From positions 2,475,662 through 2,539,661 of the forward strand of contig NC_049988.1 of the NCBI RefSeq assembly GCF_000003815.2: a DNA stretch of 64,000 bases, given 5' to 3'. Positions 46,907-59,420 of this stretch are shown piece after piece. A program made the position numbers and the translations under genes. The stretch comes from Branchiostoma floridae. Lineage: Eukaryota; Chordata; Leptocardii; Amphioxiformes; Branchiostomatidae. Position 1 is the stretch's first letter, and each line of letters starts with the position of its first letter. The notes beneath the pieces are model-generated. The model searched no databases. It worked only from the letters and a program-made list of their open reading frames with translations, and was not told the DNA's origin.

Positions 46907-49900
46907 CTTCACTCTATACAACGGAACGGGAAGTCAGTGCCAATGCTCGGTACCGAGTTATAAATTAATCTGCCTGCTCCAGACAAAGGCATCCAGGTTC
47001 ACCTTTTGTACACTTCTCAACTTGCAATTGGCTATGGCTGATCCCAGACTCCAGTGCGCATGCGGTATCAAATCGTTTGTCAATGTTGCATTATGACAAT
47101 ATGACACTTGTTCTTGTTTTTGTTAATGTTTCGGGACCAATTTGTTTTCAATGTATTGTTGAAAAAAATCTGAGATGTTATTTTCCATGCTGTCAAACTC
47201 ATCCTGATTGTAAACTAATGAAACAAGAAATAGGCATTTTTATGTGAGAGGGTTTTTAAAAAAATATGATAATAAATGTGACGAAATTCTCCTACTTGTG
47301 CTTCACCCTAACGCTGCGTCATGGTGTTTTTGTACATGGTGCTGTATACGTCTTATGTAAGAACCACAAGTATGGCACACGTGACCTTGCATAGAATGTA
47401 TTGATGGTTTGTGCTGAAATTGCAAAAGAAATACCTGAGAACCCGTATTTATATATACCTGCCTGTGTTTAATGTAGAAGACAACTCTATATACACGATC
47501 TGAGGTTCAAAATTCTTTGTCAGCAATGTGTTTAAAAAAGAAACAATAATCGCTTCAGCATAATATGTCCGTTCCGTATACAATTGAAGTCAATCAACAG
47601 CAATCCTAACCCCGCGTTACCAACTATCCATACCTCAAATGTCAACCGGTGTTGGAATATTTGTACTTCTCTGTCGATTGTATGCGTTTGTTATCAAATC
47701 GTGATCACGAAAACACGCAACACGACCAGAACTTCTAAAAACCACGAAAGCGTTTTCAAGTGAGTATGCGTTTTGTGTTGACATTTTTTGTTAATAACTT
47801 CTTTCATACATTGTCACACGCACAGTGCATACCTCAGAACATCTAAATCGTTTTGTGCTAGTTTTAGTTCTTAGACATTCGCACAGTACACCTGATAGTT
47901 TTCTTATGCGCAAATCTATCGATATATGTTCGCAGTTTATCGGTCACACGTGGATCGGGTGCGGCGCAGTCACACTCTGTGTTCGCGGTTCCTAAGTGGT
48001 TATACGCTAATATTGCGGTACGGGCGCTGGGAGGCGTTAACTTATGTGCAACGCTCATACAACGTACGATGCTGACATGCTGCACGGATTAAAACTGTTC
48101 CTTCTGAAGTCGGGCAACGCACAGATAGCGTGCAGATAACGTACGCGACGAACACCCAGAATGCTATGGATATTTGGTATAAATATGAATTTTGATTCAT
48201 CTGTCGGTCAAGCAATGATGACAAAACTTTGTGGTTTGTCTGGTTTGGTTTGGTTTGGTTTGGCTTGAATAAAATTGATTTGGATCTTTGTTAGTGACGG
48301 ATCGGAGATTACGTCACTATTTTCTCCCGGAAATTCCGAGTGAATGATGTAAACACCCTTTGAACAATACGAGACGGTGGTTCTCAAGCCTCCATCCAGG
48401 TAGTTCATTAACTCCAGACGGAAAAAAAATTGTACTACCGCTCACAGGATCATCTCTTTACTTTTTTTCGAAAGGTGTGAGTAGTTCTTATAAGTGCTTA
48501 AGGTGTGTCTCTTCTCTAGCACGGGACCTCCACTTAACGCCCTGGAGTTGACATGGCAGGTTTAGAACCCGGGATCTCTTGGCTCTAAGCCCAGCACGCT
48601 GCCGATTGTGCTACACTCGACCTCCTTACTGCGAAGTTACGGAATTTAGGTTATGGAATCTGCACAATAAGGAAACAGTGGGAGCGGTGGGTTTTCTTAT
48701 TGCATAATCAAAAAGCAGTTCGGAATATTCTTTTGTTGGACGTCCGTTAGGCAAGTGATCGACATATCAGGGCATTCACAATGAAACCGAATCAATAAGA
48801 ATCAATCAGAACTAGCTGGAATGAAGAATTTCTGAACAAAACTCCTGCCACATTCGGGCGGGAGTTCAAGAGGCGGAATGAGCCGGAATGCTGCCTTTAT
48901 AAAAAAAATGTATATGACTGGGTATTCGTAGTTCATTCTTGAAATTAACATTGTATTGCAGATATCTTTAGAGTGCATTCTTGTGGACGGTCGGTTGAAA
49001 TCAGAATGCTGGAATGCACTGGAATGCGCTTGTACTGCAGTGAAAACAATTAGAGTACATCTAAATGCCGTTCAATATTTTTCCAGAGAAAATGCACATT
49101 TTAAGTCTTGATTATGGCAAAAAAAGTTTCGGGACGACCACAAGCATAGGCGCACGTAACTGCAGTAAAATGTTTAGAATACACTACGAATTATAAGGAA
49201 TATACAAACAATTTTATACAAACGGCATTCCGACTTATTCTGATTCTCGTATGAAGAAGCCTTAAGTTGTGTTGGAGAAAGTTGTGTAATGCAAATGCAT
49301 CCAATATGCTGAAGTCGTAATTTATGTGCCAGGGGGGAGGGGCGTGATGTGTAATCATTTCTTTTTCCCAAACGCTCCAAATGTGCGGCTGTGTATAAAC
49401 GGAATTTAATAGAGACCTCACAGGCAATTGAAACTTTACGCACTTGTGAACCCACCTTACACTACTGGCGTCTTTGATTTGAACTAGTTCAAACACAATA
49501 TTCAATTTTATCATTGCTAATGTAAAGTTTGTAAACCTAAATCGAAAACAAGAAAAAATATCCAAACAAAGACATGACCTTTCTCATGAGCATAATCATA
49601 GCAACGTAGCCTTAGACACCACGAGTATACATAAATTGTACCGCCAAATGGCATTCAAGATATTCATAGAAAAGCAATATCGAACCATACATGAACTGAG
49701 AGTCATGTTGGGCAATTGTAAAATGACAAAAATTGTATAATTTCAGCCCTACTTCTTTAATTATGTAAGAAGTAACATATTGTTGGCAGTAGGATATATG
49801 TAAAACGCACAAGACATAAAAATCTGTATTTGTATCTATAAAGCAGGTATGACCGCCTTCCGGCGAAACAAACCAGCTTTGCTGGTACGCGGTGCGGCAG

Positions 49901-50716
49901 CAGCTGGTTATATTACACTGAACGACCCGCCACACCTAACTTTTGCACATCTATCTGCAAGCGTTCTTTAAAACTATGCAGAAAAGAAAAGAGGCGTCTA
50001 CTGTTCTTGGTGAATACGTTATAACAGATTCAACTTAACGATATCTGAGAAAGAAATACTAGTTCTTTATCTCTAAAATCCGTTGAGTAAAATGTCAAAT
50101 CTTTAGAAGCACATAAAAGTTGACACGATTTGAATTTTTGGTGGCGCTGAGAGCTCGCTTGTGTCGCAAGAGAGATTACAGAGTAAGAGCTTTCTTCTGT
50201 AATTATCGCTCTCGGAATGCGCTCTTGCTGATTTGGGGTGGGATTGCTGTCTGGTGGAAATGAGCATTATAGACACAATTTGAAACAAGACAGGCAAAAT
50301 GTATTTGCGAGAAAGGATAACATCTCATACCTATGGAAAATCTCATCTTGGTAGAACTTAAATATGAAAGAAAAGATGTATACAAATTAATGTATCCAAA
50401 TAGAGCGTTCACAAATTGACCCCCCTATGCAAGAATGTAATATTTTACATACATACATGCAAAAAAGACAACTTAAAAACTCATCCCATAGGTCATCTCA
50501 ATGCAAACTTTAGTTAAACCACAAATGAATGGACTTATTTACTGCCACCTATCCACACAAAAAAATCGAAAAAAAATATAAAGATGAAAAAGTACCACAT
50601 AGTTTGGAGGACAAAGTGGGTTACCTGAAACTCCCAAAATATCAACCATGAGTATACAACTTTCCATTTTTAACGGAAATGTCAAATACAAAACCAGACG
50701 GCAGTCCGCTACTTAC
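46907..50716. other. proposed CMAH 5'UTR intron
   Basis: No coding exon is recognised. It contains a SINE-like element (48545-48625), a TTTGG short repeat near 48242-48268, and a region (48840-49030) with recurring GGAATGC motifs. The intron assignment depends on the proposed first exon at 50717. Confidence 0.35.
48490..48630 (-). repeat. tRNA-derived SINE
   Basis: On the minus strand, A-box TAGCACAATCG (48603-48613) matches the TRGYNNARNNG consensus, and B-box GGTTCTAAACC (48559-48569) has one mismatch to GGTTCGANNCC. A body follows with GGCGTTAAGTGGAGG and GTCCCGTGCTAGAGAAGA. The tRNA-like head plus unrelated body indicates a SINE; a functional tRNA is unlikely because the stems are imperfect. 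Confidence 0.6.
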
Positions 50717-50770
50717 CTCCTATCAGACTCAGACTTGACTTGTGAACTTGTCCGGAGTTACTGTCAAGCG
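50717..50770 (-). other. candidate CMAH 5' noncoding exon
   Basis: A minus-strand donor of nearly full consensus (GGAG, then GTAAGTAG at 50716) ends a short segment that begins about 30 bp downstream of a TATATAAG box (50794-50801). Splicing to the acceptor near 46914 would place the CMAH start codon 8 nt into the second exon. The start site is approximate, and no transcript supports it here. Confidence 0.4.
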
Positions 50771-50793
50771 TCTCGATGTTCGGGAAAGTCGCA

Positions 50794-50801
50794 CTTATAT
50801 A
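50794..50801 (-). promoter_or_regulatory. TATA box of the candidate CMAH promoter
   Basis: TATATAAG on the minus strand, about 25-30 bp before the proposed transcription start and about 80 bp before the strong donor at 50716. The link to CMAH is inferred from strand and order. Confidence 0.35.
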
Positions 50802-52021
50802 TACTTATCTCATTAGTACCCCATATAAAACGTCCCTACCGATAATTTATGGTGTGTTCTTTGGACTTAGAACTTGAACGAAATGCGCATATTTGTATTA
50901 CAACGGGCAACATTATTGCCATATGATTATATAAATCAATCATTTGTGTAATGTAAAGCAAATTTTTGCGAATCTTATGAAGAATTTTAGTTCCAAAATA
51001 AGTAAAAACACACAATATTTGTTAAAGAGACGATTTTATTTTACCTTAGAGCAAAAAGAAAACTTGTGATTGCCAGCAGGTACATATACACCTTTCCGAG
51101 CAACCACCAAATGTGCAGTTATTCTGTCACTCTTCCAAGCAACCAATTGCCTTAACCAACCAGCGACCATTTTTGCAGTCCCCGGGGGATATTTCCCTCC
51201 ATTTATAAAAAAAATGATTGACAGCGGCCTGCATTTGTTGTAAATTAGGATTCCTGTTTTCCGCGATTACGTATACCCTGAGCTGTCTTAATAACGTTAA
51301 GAGGTTCACAAAACTTAAGAAAAAAGTTTGTCTCAGTACCGCACTTATACTTTTATCAGCCAGGATTACCACGCATGCATCAACACATCAGACAACTAAC
51401 CAAACAGATTGCCGTGAGCAAATAACTTCACTCAGCAACCCTTTTTTGTTTTGCGGTTGCTTAGGACGGGTTTGATTTGGCTAAATTGGTATATATCCCG
51501 ATGACGACGCCATATATAAATAGGCTCACCTGTCATATTGACTTAAAACTATTTTTAGGCAATAATGTTGCTTCTTTTCAACAGTTTGAACTTGTTTGAA
51601 TGCGTTGAAGAAACTGTTCTTAGATTGGTATTTAATCTAAACATCTGTATGCTAACTAAATATTTACAGTGAAATAAGGACTTGCTTCTATAGGGGCAAA
51701 CTGCATCGTTTGACAAGTTTGACAAGTTTTATTACAGATGCACGGCATCGCAGCAGTAGCTGAATTGCGCCGTCATTTACAATTATGTACATTAAAACCA
51801 GCCATGATAAAATCTCTTCGTTATCTTACAATCTTAAAAGGAAGTACAATTACAAGCATTTGAGAATTGTACCCATACTATTGAAGGGAACTCGTCGTTC
51901 CGTGAGGATTATAAAAATAACGAAACGAAGGGTTGTCGTACAACACTATAGTTACATACAATCAAGTGTCTTATCAATGCAGTGAAACATACATTAGGAT
52001 TAGTGCTCAGTTCGGGGGTAG

Positions 52022-53149
52022 TCACTTGTTCAGTAAGTTCACAAGATATGGTATAGGCGAGTTCTTGTATCTGTCCGTACGGCATAGTGGCATGTCCAGT
52101 TTCTCTGAGCTGCGCGTGGAACGTCCAGTCACGTGCTGTCTGGATGGAGGGAGCCAGTCCCGGAACTCTGATCGTAGTAACGACTCCGCGAAAGTGGCGC
52201 AGATACTGATTCGTCGGTCAGCTAGTGTGCTGAGGTCTAGTGTTGAAAGTGCTGAAGCATAGTCAGTGTAGTGAATTCCGAGAATGATTTTACATGCTCT
52301 CTTTTGGATTCTCTCCAGTTTTGCTGCCTGGTCCTTGGTTATTGACGAGTGCCACACAGGTACCGCGTACTCAAGCGCAGGTCTCACATACGACATGTAT
52401 ACCGACTTAAGGTCAGCGAGAGACACACCAAAACGCTTGAGCCGACGAAGTATGTACAATCTCCTGTTGGCTGACGTGAGCATGTTACTGACTTGAATGT
52501 TCCATTTAAGGTCATTCTGCACAGTTAAACCTAGCACTTTGACGTGTGACACGCACTTCAGGGGTTGTTCACTGATCATCAGTGGTTGCGGAGGGGGAGG
52601 TGCCTTCATGAAGCACACACGGAGTACGAAACATTTCTTTGGGTTCAAAGTCATCTTGTGGTCGCTGACCCATGTGGTAAGGTTGTCGAGTGTGGGCTGT
52701 AGTGTACATGGCTGACGTACTAACCGGGTCTGTGCAATGTTCATGTCGTCAACGAACTTCCAACGGTCGGCGACTTCGCGAAGCGCTCCATCAATTAATG
52801 CCATGAAAATAACTGGACCAAGAAGTGTTCCTTGCGCTACTCCGCAGCTAAGGTAGAGCCAGTCCGAGAGTTCTCCCTGGTACATCACTCTCTGCCGTCT
52901 GTCGGTAATAAAGCTACAAATCCAGGGGATGACAGCCGGCCGAACACCAAGATCGAGTAGGGAACGAATGGCAATGGTATGGTCCACTTTGTCAAAAGCT
53001 TTAGACAGATCTGTTGTAACAAGGGTGCAGATTGACTTTGACACTGACGTGGATTTGTAGAGGAAGTCCACAAAACTGACCAGTGCGTGTGTTGTTGATC
53101 TGTGCTTCCTTCCCCCAAACTGGCGGTGATCGAGTCTTGGCGATATGTC
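52022..53149 (-). pseudogene. retrotransposon RT catalytic half, after the nonsense codon
   Basis: Continues in the same frame as the upstream part, directly after the TAG. It contains RT palm motifs with FVDD (about codon 106 from the first Met at 53071) and the C-terminal thumb-like region ending LVNLLNK. It has no start of its own, so it is interrupted in this copy unless the stop is read through. Confidence 0.85.
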
Positions 53150-55003
53150 CTATACTATCCAATTTGTCACGAAGCGTTCACAGAGTTTAGACAACATTGG
53201 AGTGAGAGAGATGGGCCGAAGTTCGTCGATGTTTGGAGGGCTGGACTTTGGCAGTGGAACCACATTGGCTTCCTTCCATTGACGGGGTACGGTGCCTTCT
53301 TTCAACGACGTGTTAAGTAAGTCACACAGAGGAGTGCTCAGTTCACACGCGAATTCCTTGAGGAGGAAGGCAGGAACATTATCAGGTCCGGGACTCTTGT
53401 AAGTGTTGGTGGCGCGTAGGTGTGAGTAAACCTCCCATTCCTGGATAACAGGTAACGGTTGGGCCGGAAGGAATGATGGGAGAGACGACAGATCCAGCGG
53501 TGGGAGTGACTGAGACACGCTTGCAAACTTGGCATTAATGGCGTTGGCTAAGGCTGCGTGGTCGTTCTGATCGATGCCGGGAGCGTAGATCCGACTGGCT
53601 TTCCTGTTCATGTTACAAATCGACTTGAGTCCATTGTGCCATGCCCTAGGATTGTCCTTCCTGCGGCCCTCAATGTCGATCGTGTAGAACTTGTTTTTAG
53701 CCTTCCGGATTTCTTTTTGAACTTTGTTTCTGTAGAACTTTGACATGGCGGTGCAACTTCCATTTGTGAATGTTCTCTGTCTCTGCTGTATAAGGTGCTT
53801 GATTCTTGGAGTTATCCAGGGTTTGTCACAGTGGTGTTGTTTAACAGTCTTAGTGGGGAAGTACTCCGCGATGGCAGACGTCAGTGTACTGTAGAATGTA
53901 TCTGCCTTTTCTTCAGTTGTGGTTGCAGCTAAAACCTCCTCCCAAGTATGGGTAGTAATCCATCTCCCAAAGTGACTCAGATTTGGTTCCCGAATGGGAC
54001 GAATGAGCTTCTTTGTGCAGGTGTTTTGCTTAAGTTTAACCTGGGCTTGCCAGAGAACACAACAGTGGTCACTAAGACCGATCGGTGGGAGGATTTTGGG
54101 GGGTTTGTAGCACGTCTTCATGTTTGTCACGATGAGATCAAGGGTGGCGTTGCCTCTTGTGCAGCTCTGGACGACTTGTGAGAGTTCACGGTCAAGGAGA
54201 ATGCTGTGGATGTTCAGGTGATTGAAGTCCCCCAGGAAGGCAAGACCGATGTTCTGAAAGCTTGTACGCAGTTGATCTGCCGCTGAAATGATGTGTTCTA
54301 CGAGTTCCTCCTCGTGTGGTGACTGAGGAGGTGAGTACAAAGCACACAAGGCAATGGACGAGAACTGACGAGTCAGGCGGTGTGGTCGCACGTAGACCCA
54401 AAGACATTCCAGCTGTTCTGGGACAGTGATTTCAGTCAGTACACGAGACGGTATGCTGTCATGTACATACACAGCTACCCCACCTCCACGACGATCTGTG
54501 CGACATTTAGAGTACAAGGTATATCCTTCGACTGACTGTTGTTCATGTGGTGTGGAGGGCATAAACCAGGACTCGGAGACCGCAGCAATATCCACGTTAT
54601 TGCTTGTGAGAACGGCCTGGAATTCGTCAATTTTGTTGACAAGAGATCGTGGATTAGTGAGTAGGAATGTCGGAACAGCAGTGGTACAGCTGGGCTGGTG
54701 AACAGCCGGGGTACAGCTGGGCTGGTGATTGCTTACTGTTTTGATGCTCGTCAAGTTTGCGCGGGAAACGGGTGAAGACAACAAGGGAGGGCGGTGGAAT
54801 GTAATCAAGTCATTTCTCCTTCCTACAACAGTTTCAATTTTACGCAAACAGTTCCTACCGGCTTTCTTGCCTCTCGGCCTGCTTGAGCCCCGAAGGATTC
54901 CGTTGTCTCTTAGGAGTTGCTTGAGCTGTGGACATGTTGTCGCATGGCTCGGCTTGAGACTCCTCATGAAGTCCATGGAGTACCTGAACACGCTGGAAGC
55001 CAT
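53150..55003 (-). CDS. retrotransposon endonuclease and N-terminal RT segment
   Basis: The 617-codon upstream part of the LINE polyprotein, including the AP endonuclease-like domain (about residues 110-330) and the fingers region of the RT. A short proline/serine-rich internal repeat (QPSCTPAVHQPSCTTAV) precedes the endonuclease. It ends at the in-frame TAG, just before the conserved RQFGGRK segment. Confidence 0.9.
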   Translation of the reverse strand: MASSVFRYSMDFMRSLKPSHATTCPQLKQLLRDNGILRGSSRPRGKKAGRNCLRKIETVVGRRNDLITFHRPPLLSSPVSRANLTSIKTVSNHQPSCTPAVHQPSCTTAVPTFLLTNPRSLVNKIDEFQAVLTSNNVDIAAVSESWFMPSTPHEQQSVEGYTLYSKCRTDRRGGGVAVYVHDSIPSRVLTEITVPEQLECLWVYVRPHRLTRQFSSIALCALYSPPQSPHEEELVEHIISAADQLRTSFQNIGLAFLGDFNHLNIHSILLDRELSQVVQSCTRGNATLDLIVTNMKTCYKPPKILPPIGLSDHCCVLWQAQVKLKQNTCTKKLIRPIREPNLSHFGRWITTHTWEEVLAATTTEEKADTFYSTLTSAIAEYFPTKTVKQHHCDKPWITPRIKHLIQQRQRTFTNGSCTAMSKFYRNKVQKEIRKAKNKFYTIDIEGRRKDNPRAWHNGLKSICNMNRKASRIYAPGIDQNDHAALANAINAKFASVSQSLPPLDLSSLPSFLPAQPLPVIQEWEVYSHLRATNTYKSPGPDNVPAFLLKEFACELSTPLCDLLNTSLKEGTVPRQWKEANVVPLPKSSPPNIDELRPISLTPMLSKLCERFVTNWIV

Positions 55004-55390
55004 TGTTGTGGTGTCTGGGTGAGGGACGCCGGTGAGGAAGTCCGATTTCCGCAGTTAAGTTCACGTCAGTAAGATAAAATGGCACCCAACCTTGTCTAGA
55101 CGTCTTCACGGACACTTATAATGACACTTGTGAACATCCACAACAGTTTAAAATCTAAAATAAGCATAAAACCATGACGGCTGCCTAGGAGATAATTCAT
55201 GACGTGGCTGCCCCTAGAAGCGCCACCTACCGATAGATATTCTATGCTAAAGTAAATCTTTAGCATAGAATAGGTCAAGTCTTACTAATTAACTGACCAG
55301 CTTTTAAGTAAAGTAGATAAATTGGAAAACGTGCTGTAAAGTACGGTATTATTACTTGATGTTGGCCATGTAGAAGTTGCGTAGTTAAAA

Positions 55391-55741
55391 GCTAAGGGCC
55401 TGAACGTTTTCAGAAATACGTGGCGGACGTTGCCTCCCAAAAAAACGTACGGACAAATAGCACGTACGGCGGGTTGTGCCCTTAGCTTAAGGCATGTAAC
55501 AATGAGGTCACTGTGATATCGCATTCATATATGTGGAGGCGTTGTTTTGTAAGAGAATTGTTAAGTTGTTGTTTTTTTTTGGGGGGGGGGTGACTGCCAG
55601 TCAAATATGCAATAGAGTTTCAAGCCCGTCCTTTATTTCTTATCTTAAGCTAAGGCCACAACTCGCCGTACGTGCAATTAGTCCGTATGTTTTTTTTTTT
55701 TTTTTTTTTTGAGGCCGCGTATTTCTGAAAACGTTAAGGCT
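55391..55741. mobile_element. foldback MITE with about 95-bp arms
   Basis: The left arm (about 55399-55493) and right arm (about 55647-55740) are inverted copies, each containing AACGTTTTCAGAAATACG, ACGTACGG and GCCCTTAGC-type motifs in matching order. Homopolymer runs (G near 55580, T near 55690) have expanded in the centre and the right arm. Similar arm sequence reappears near 58600-58695. Confidence 0.6.
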
Positions 55742-56335
55742 GTACAAGGCAGGCGCGTCGCCCGAACTGACACGTACGGGGGCCAAATCTGCAGTCCGAT
55801 AGCACACAAAGTTTTGCCTGAACGTAAAGTTCTACGGCGTGTCTGCGTGCTCCGTTGGATTCCCTACGAGTAGGGGGGGGGACACTATTTTGCAAAAAAG
55901 CAGTTTTTGATGAAATACGCACCTAGAAATATGGAGACGGTCCATCTGAATATGAAAATGTAAAAGTTTTGTAAATCTTTAATTGCTAACCCCCCTGTAC
56001 ATACCCCCTGAAGTTTTTATGTACTGAGCTAGTATAACGCTATACTACCAAATACGCATAATGCCTAAGAAATTGTACTTTGGCATCTTTGGCACAATAT
56101 TTGACTTCAGGAGAGATCATTGTGGATATCTGAACCTCCAAATGTATTTCCCATGTAACTATGGACTATTCCAAAGTCACCCCCATGGCAAAATGGACTG
56201 GTCCAAACTAAAAATTGGACGAAACGGGCTACACTATCATAGAGTTGGCAAAACGTGTGGTCACATAGAATTCTATGACTTAGATTCTCTTCTTTGTGAT
56301 TGCTCTACAAATTTTGAAATCATGTACTGTAACTA

Positions 56336-56797
56336 AGGGTAGGTACCGGGACGGTGTGCCGGTATAATACAGGTTTTTCGTAGTGCACCGGTCCGGAAAA
56401 CCGGACCTGAAAAAAATTTGGTGGACAGGATGTTGGAGCTATTGGAAAATGAACAGATTATATGATCAGGCATTCACACGTTTTGAGGCTTACCTGTACG
56501 TCGAATAAAAAAACAAGAGTGAAGTATAGTTTAAAGTATAGTATAGTATAGTATAGTCTGTAGTCATTTCTACCAATTTTTACAGTCAATCGCACAGAGG
56601 CAGTTAGCCTTATAGGATTTTAAAACGCCATTGGTAGTCAAATACCCTGCAAAGCAGATTTCCTTGTAGCGAAATGGACCATTGTTTTGAGTATCACAAG
56701 TTTTCACATACTGAATCAGGTCCAGGTTCAGGTCCGGACCTGATCCTCTGGACCTGAACCGGACCTGGATTTTCTGTACCGTTACCCACCCCTATTA
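56336..56797. mobile_element. MITE with AGGGGTGGGTAACGGTA-like ends
   Basis: The left end AGGGTAGGTACCGGGAC and the inverted right end (complement of AGGGGTGGGTAACGGTA) are imperfect TIRs. Subterminal CCGGACCTGAA motifs recur in both orientations. The ends recall hAT-type elements, though no transposase is present. A (TATAG)n run lies near 56535-56560. Confidence 0.5.
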
Positions 56798-57379
56798 GGC
56801 ACCCCTGTAGTTACATGTAACGTATGTTTTATCCTATCAAGAAATAAATACTGTAGGTGGGTGGGTGGAAAGTGGTGTTCCAACTGAAAAAATTCAGGTT
56901 GCGCACTGCGTTACTTGGATTTAGAATTACGTTGCGCCAACCAAAAGGCATTTTCAAATGTGCAAGTGGATATTTAGAGCACTCAGTTGCTGCAGGTAAA
57001 GGATACAGCCTTCGGGTTTATCTCTAAGGAGAGGTTTTAACAGACAAGGAAAGACGAAGAAGTCTGTAGTGTCTTTGTCCAAGTGGCAACCACAATTACC
57101 AATCTGAAGTTACAAGGGTACTGAAAAAGAAAAGAGAACCTGTATCGTTTAGACAGTACAGTAGAGAAGGCAGGAAAGGACATTATCTCCTACACTGCAC
57201 ACTCTATACCAGCCAAAAAAGTTCTTTGTCAGCGGCTGTCTCCAATATAATAGTAGATCTAAAGCACCTCAACGACACTACTTTATGTTCTTTACTGTTA
57301 TCAGGATCAACATCCCTTTCACATCTACAAAACTGTAATATTTTTTATTTTGTCAATACTTATATCCATTGCACAAGCA

Positions 57380-57590
57380 GGTTCTCCTAATTGATGCAGC
57401 ACCAACTTTGTCTTGTCTAAATTTACTTTTCTGTTATCCATTCTGTACTTATGTATGTATGTGGTTTACTATTCTTGTTTTATGCGTATTTTTCTTGAGT
57501 AGAAGGCTTGATATAAGCAATTTGTGCTTTCTGCCTCATACTCTCAAAATATATGTGAATAAATAAATAAATGAATAAAGGACGCAGGAT
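57380..57590 (+). repeat. possible LINE 3' tail with (AATA)n
   Basis: AT-rich segment ending in AATAAATAAATAAATGAATAAA at about 57560-57580, consistent with the 3' end of a truncated non-LTR element. No coding remnant is recognised, and it could equally be a microsatellite. Confidence 0.25.
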
Positions 57591-58805
57591 ACCAGAGAGT
57601 CTAATAGCTCGGTAGAGAAATGAAGAGGAGCTTAAGAAGCAAGGACTCAATGAGAAAGAGATTGCAAACATTGCTGTTGATTGGAAGAGAGACAAAGACT
57701 TACAAACCCTGAAACCCAAGATGGATCTTTAACATCAGTAGCAGAAGTTGATATGTAAGTGTAAAGCTGGCCCAACTTAAGAACACAGCACTGTCACTAC
57801 CGATAACCACAAAAAAATCCATCTGCAACACCTATCTGCGATCAACCTAAAATTGTACTTGAACATGCCATTGACACCATCTACAATGAGTGTAAATTTG
57901 ACTATGGTTCTTTTGATTCTGTTATAAATACATGTATCAATAAAATATTGTTGACATTCAGTATCGCAGGCATCTTGCTTACAATGAGAGATATAATATG
58001 TATATGTACAGGGGGAGAGCTTAGGAATAAGTCAACTGTTGCTTTTCTGTCCATACTTCACGACACATGAAACCTTGAAACAATGATTCCTTTTGAAGTT
58101 GCCCAATTCCTTGGCATCTAGTTTCTGAAAATTTTGCCACTATTCTTGTGACGCTTAATACACTTGTAGTTTATTTGGGTACTCTTTATTATTCTCAGCA
58201 ATTGTCGAATTGCTGCCCTACCGTGACTTCTGTTTTGTGCCAAATAATGGAAATTCGCCCCAAGACTTGCTGCCCTGTTGCCATGGCAACCAAGAATATT
58301 AAGCCAAAACCTGATAGAAAGGTATCTTGGAGTGTAATGTATCATTTAATCACACAAAATGTGCAAAAAGAACTGAAGTAATGTAGCCAGTGCTTGCAGA
58401 TCTTAGCAACGTCACACAAGTACATGGCGAGGGGCTATGCAAACTTCAGGGGGTATGTACAGGGGGGTTAGAGTTTTACAATTGCCTAAATTTTGTGATT
58501 TCTGTGTTTATATAGATCATCTCCATATTTTAAAATGCGTATTTCAAAAAGTTTGTATTAATGTCCCCCCCTACTACGAGTTTGTACGGAGGAGGTACTT
58601 ACCACTTACGAATAAAAAAAACTGCTCACGTTATGGCACGTAGACATGTACAGCACGTATCCGCACGTACTGTGGGCTGTGCCCTTAGCTTTAGCGCCAT
58701 ATGGTAAGTGACTTTTTTCATTTACGGAAAAAAATCTGACAAAATGTGATGTCTTGTAATGTTGTGGCTCCTGAGAGCGTTTCCACGACGGAGTGATCTT
58801 TTCTT

Positions 58806-59420
58806 GGTGGTGACGTGAACCACGTTTTGTATTCAAATTGCGTGGAGTTGAAAGAATGTGTCACGCTTTTTTACAAAGTTTCTTTTGTTCACCAGGTCGG
58901 AGGGCTGCAAACATCGTCTCGAGAGAGACTTGACCCGTATGTATGGATTTCTAATGCGCGGAGCTGGTAGGAGCTGCGATATGAACATTCATGATCACCG
59001 ATGCTTGTCTGAAGAGATCTACAAATTCTAGAGGTTGAAGTGAAACATATGTTTGGATTCAAAGTGCGCTGAGCGATCTTAACAGAGTCTTTTAGCGTTA
59101 TTATTAGAACGTATCCATTACTATCTATACTGATTTTTATGGTGGTGACGTGAACCACGTTTTGTATTCAAGTGCTTGGAGTTGAAACAATATGTCGCCA
59201 AGGTACTTTCCACCGTGCAGTTGTCTTTTGTTTGCCAAGTCGGAGGGATGCAAACATTGTTTCCAGTGGGACTTGTCTCATATGTATTTATAGTGCGTGG
59301 AGCTGGCCTGAATTAAGATTAATAAAGAGCTATAATATGAGGATGTTGTCTAATGTTTCACCATCGCTTGTCCAAAGTAGTATGAAAATTCCCAGATCAT
59401 CGACGTAAACCCTGTGTAGT
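58806..59420. repeat. tandem direct duplication, 335-bp period
   Basis: GGTGGTGACGTGAACCACGT followed by TTTGTATTCAA starts both copies, at 58806 and 59141. Later landmarks (GTCGGAGGG, GCAAACAT, GACTTG, GTGGAGCTGG or GCGGAGCTGG) recur in order with divergence. GTGACGTGAACCAC is close to a palindrome. No coding content is recognised. Confidence 0.65.

Larger units (their letters stand above)
51705..55003 (-). mobile_element. CR1/jockey-type non-LTR retrotransposon, near-intact
   Basis: A single long frame runs from ATG at 55003 to the stop at 52022 (993 codons plus stop), broken only by one in-frame TAG at 53150-53152. The first 617 codons contain a variable N-terminus, an APE-type endonuclease (LTNPRSLVNKID, then AAVSESWF, GDFNHLN, LSDHC in order) and the RT start (KSPGPDNVPAFLLKE, LRPISLTPMLSKLCER). 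After the stop come HRQFGGRKHRSTTHALVSF, DLSKAFDKVDH, GVAQGTLLGPVIF and the catalytic FVDD. The 3'UTR ends near 51710-51730 in a duplicated ACTTGTCAA motif, a plausible short-repeat tail. No RNase H is seen. The CR1-like assignment is from motif style only. Target-site duplications were not identified. Confidence 0.92.

Noticed and set aside
48550-48622. Functional tRNA gene on the minus strand
   Set aside because: A- and B-boxes are good, but the stems do not pair well and a SINE body follows directly.
54426-55022. Plus-strand frames over the LINE
   Set aside because: Antisense shadows of the endonuclease reading frame.
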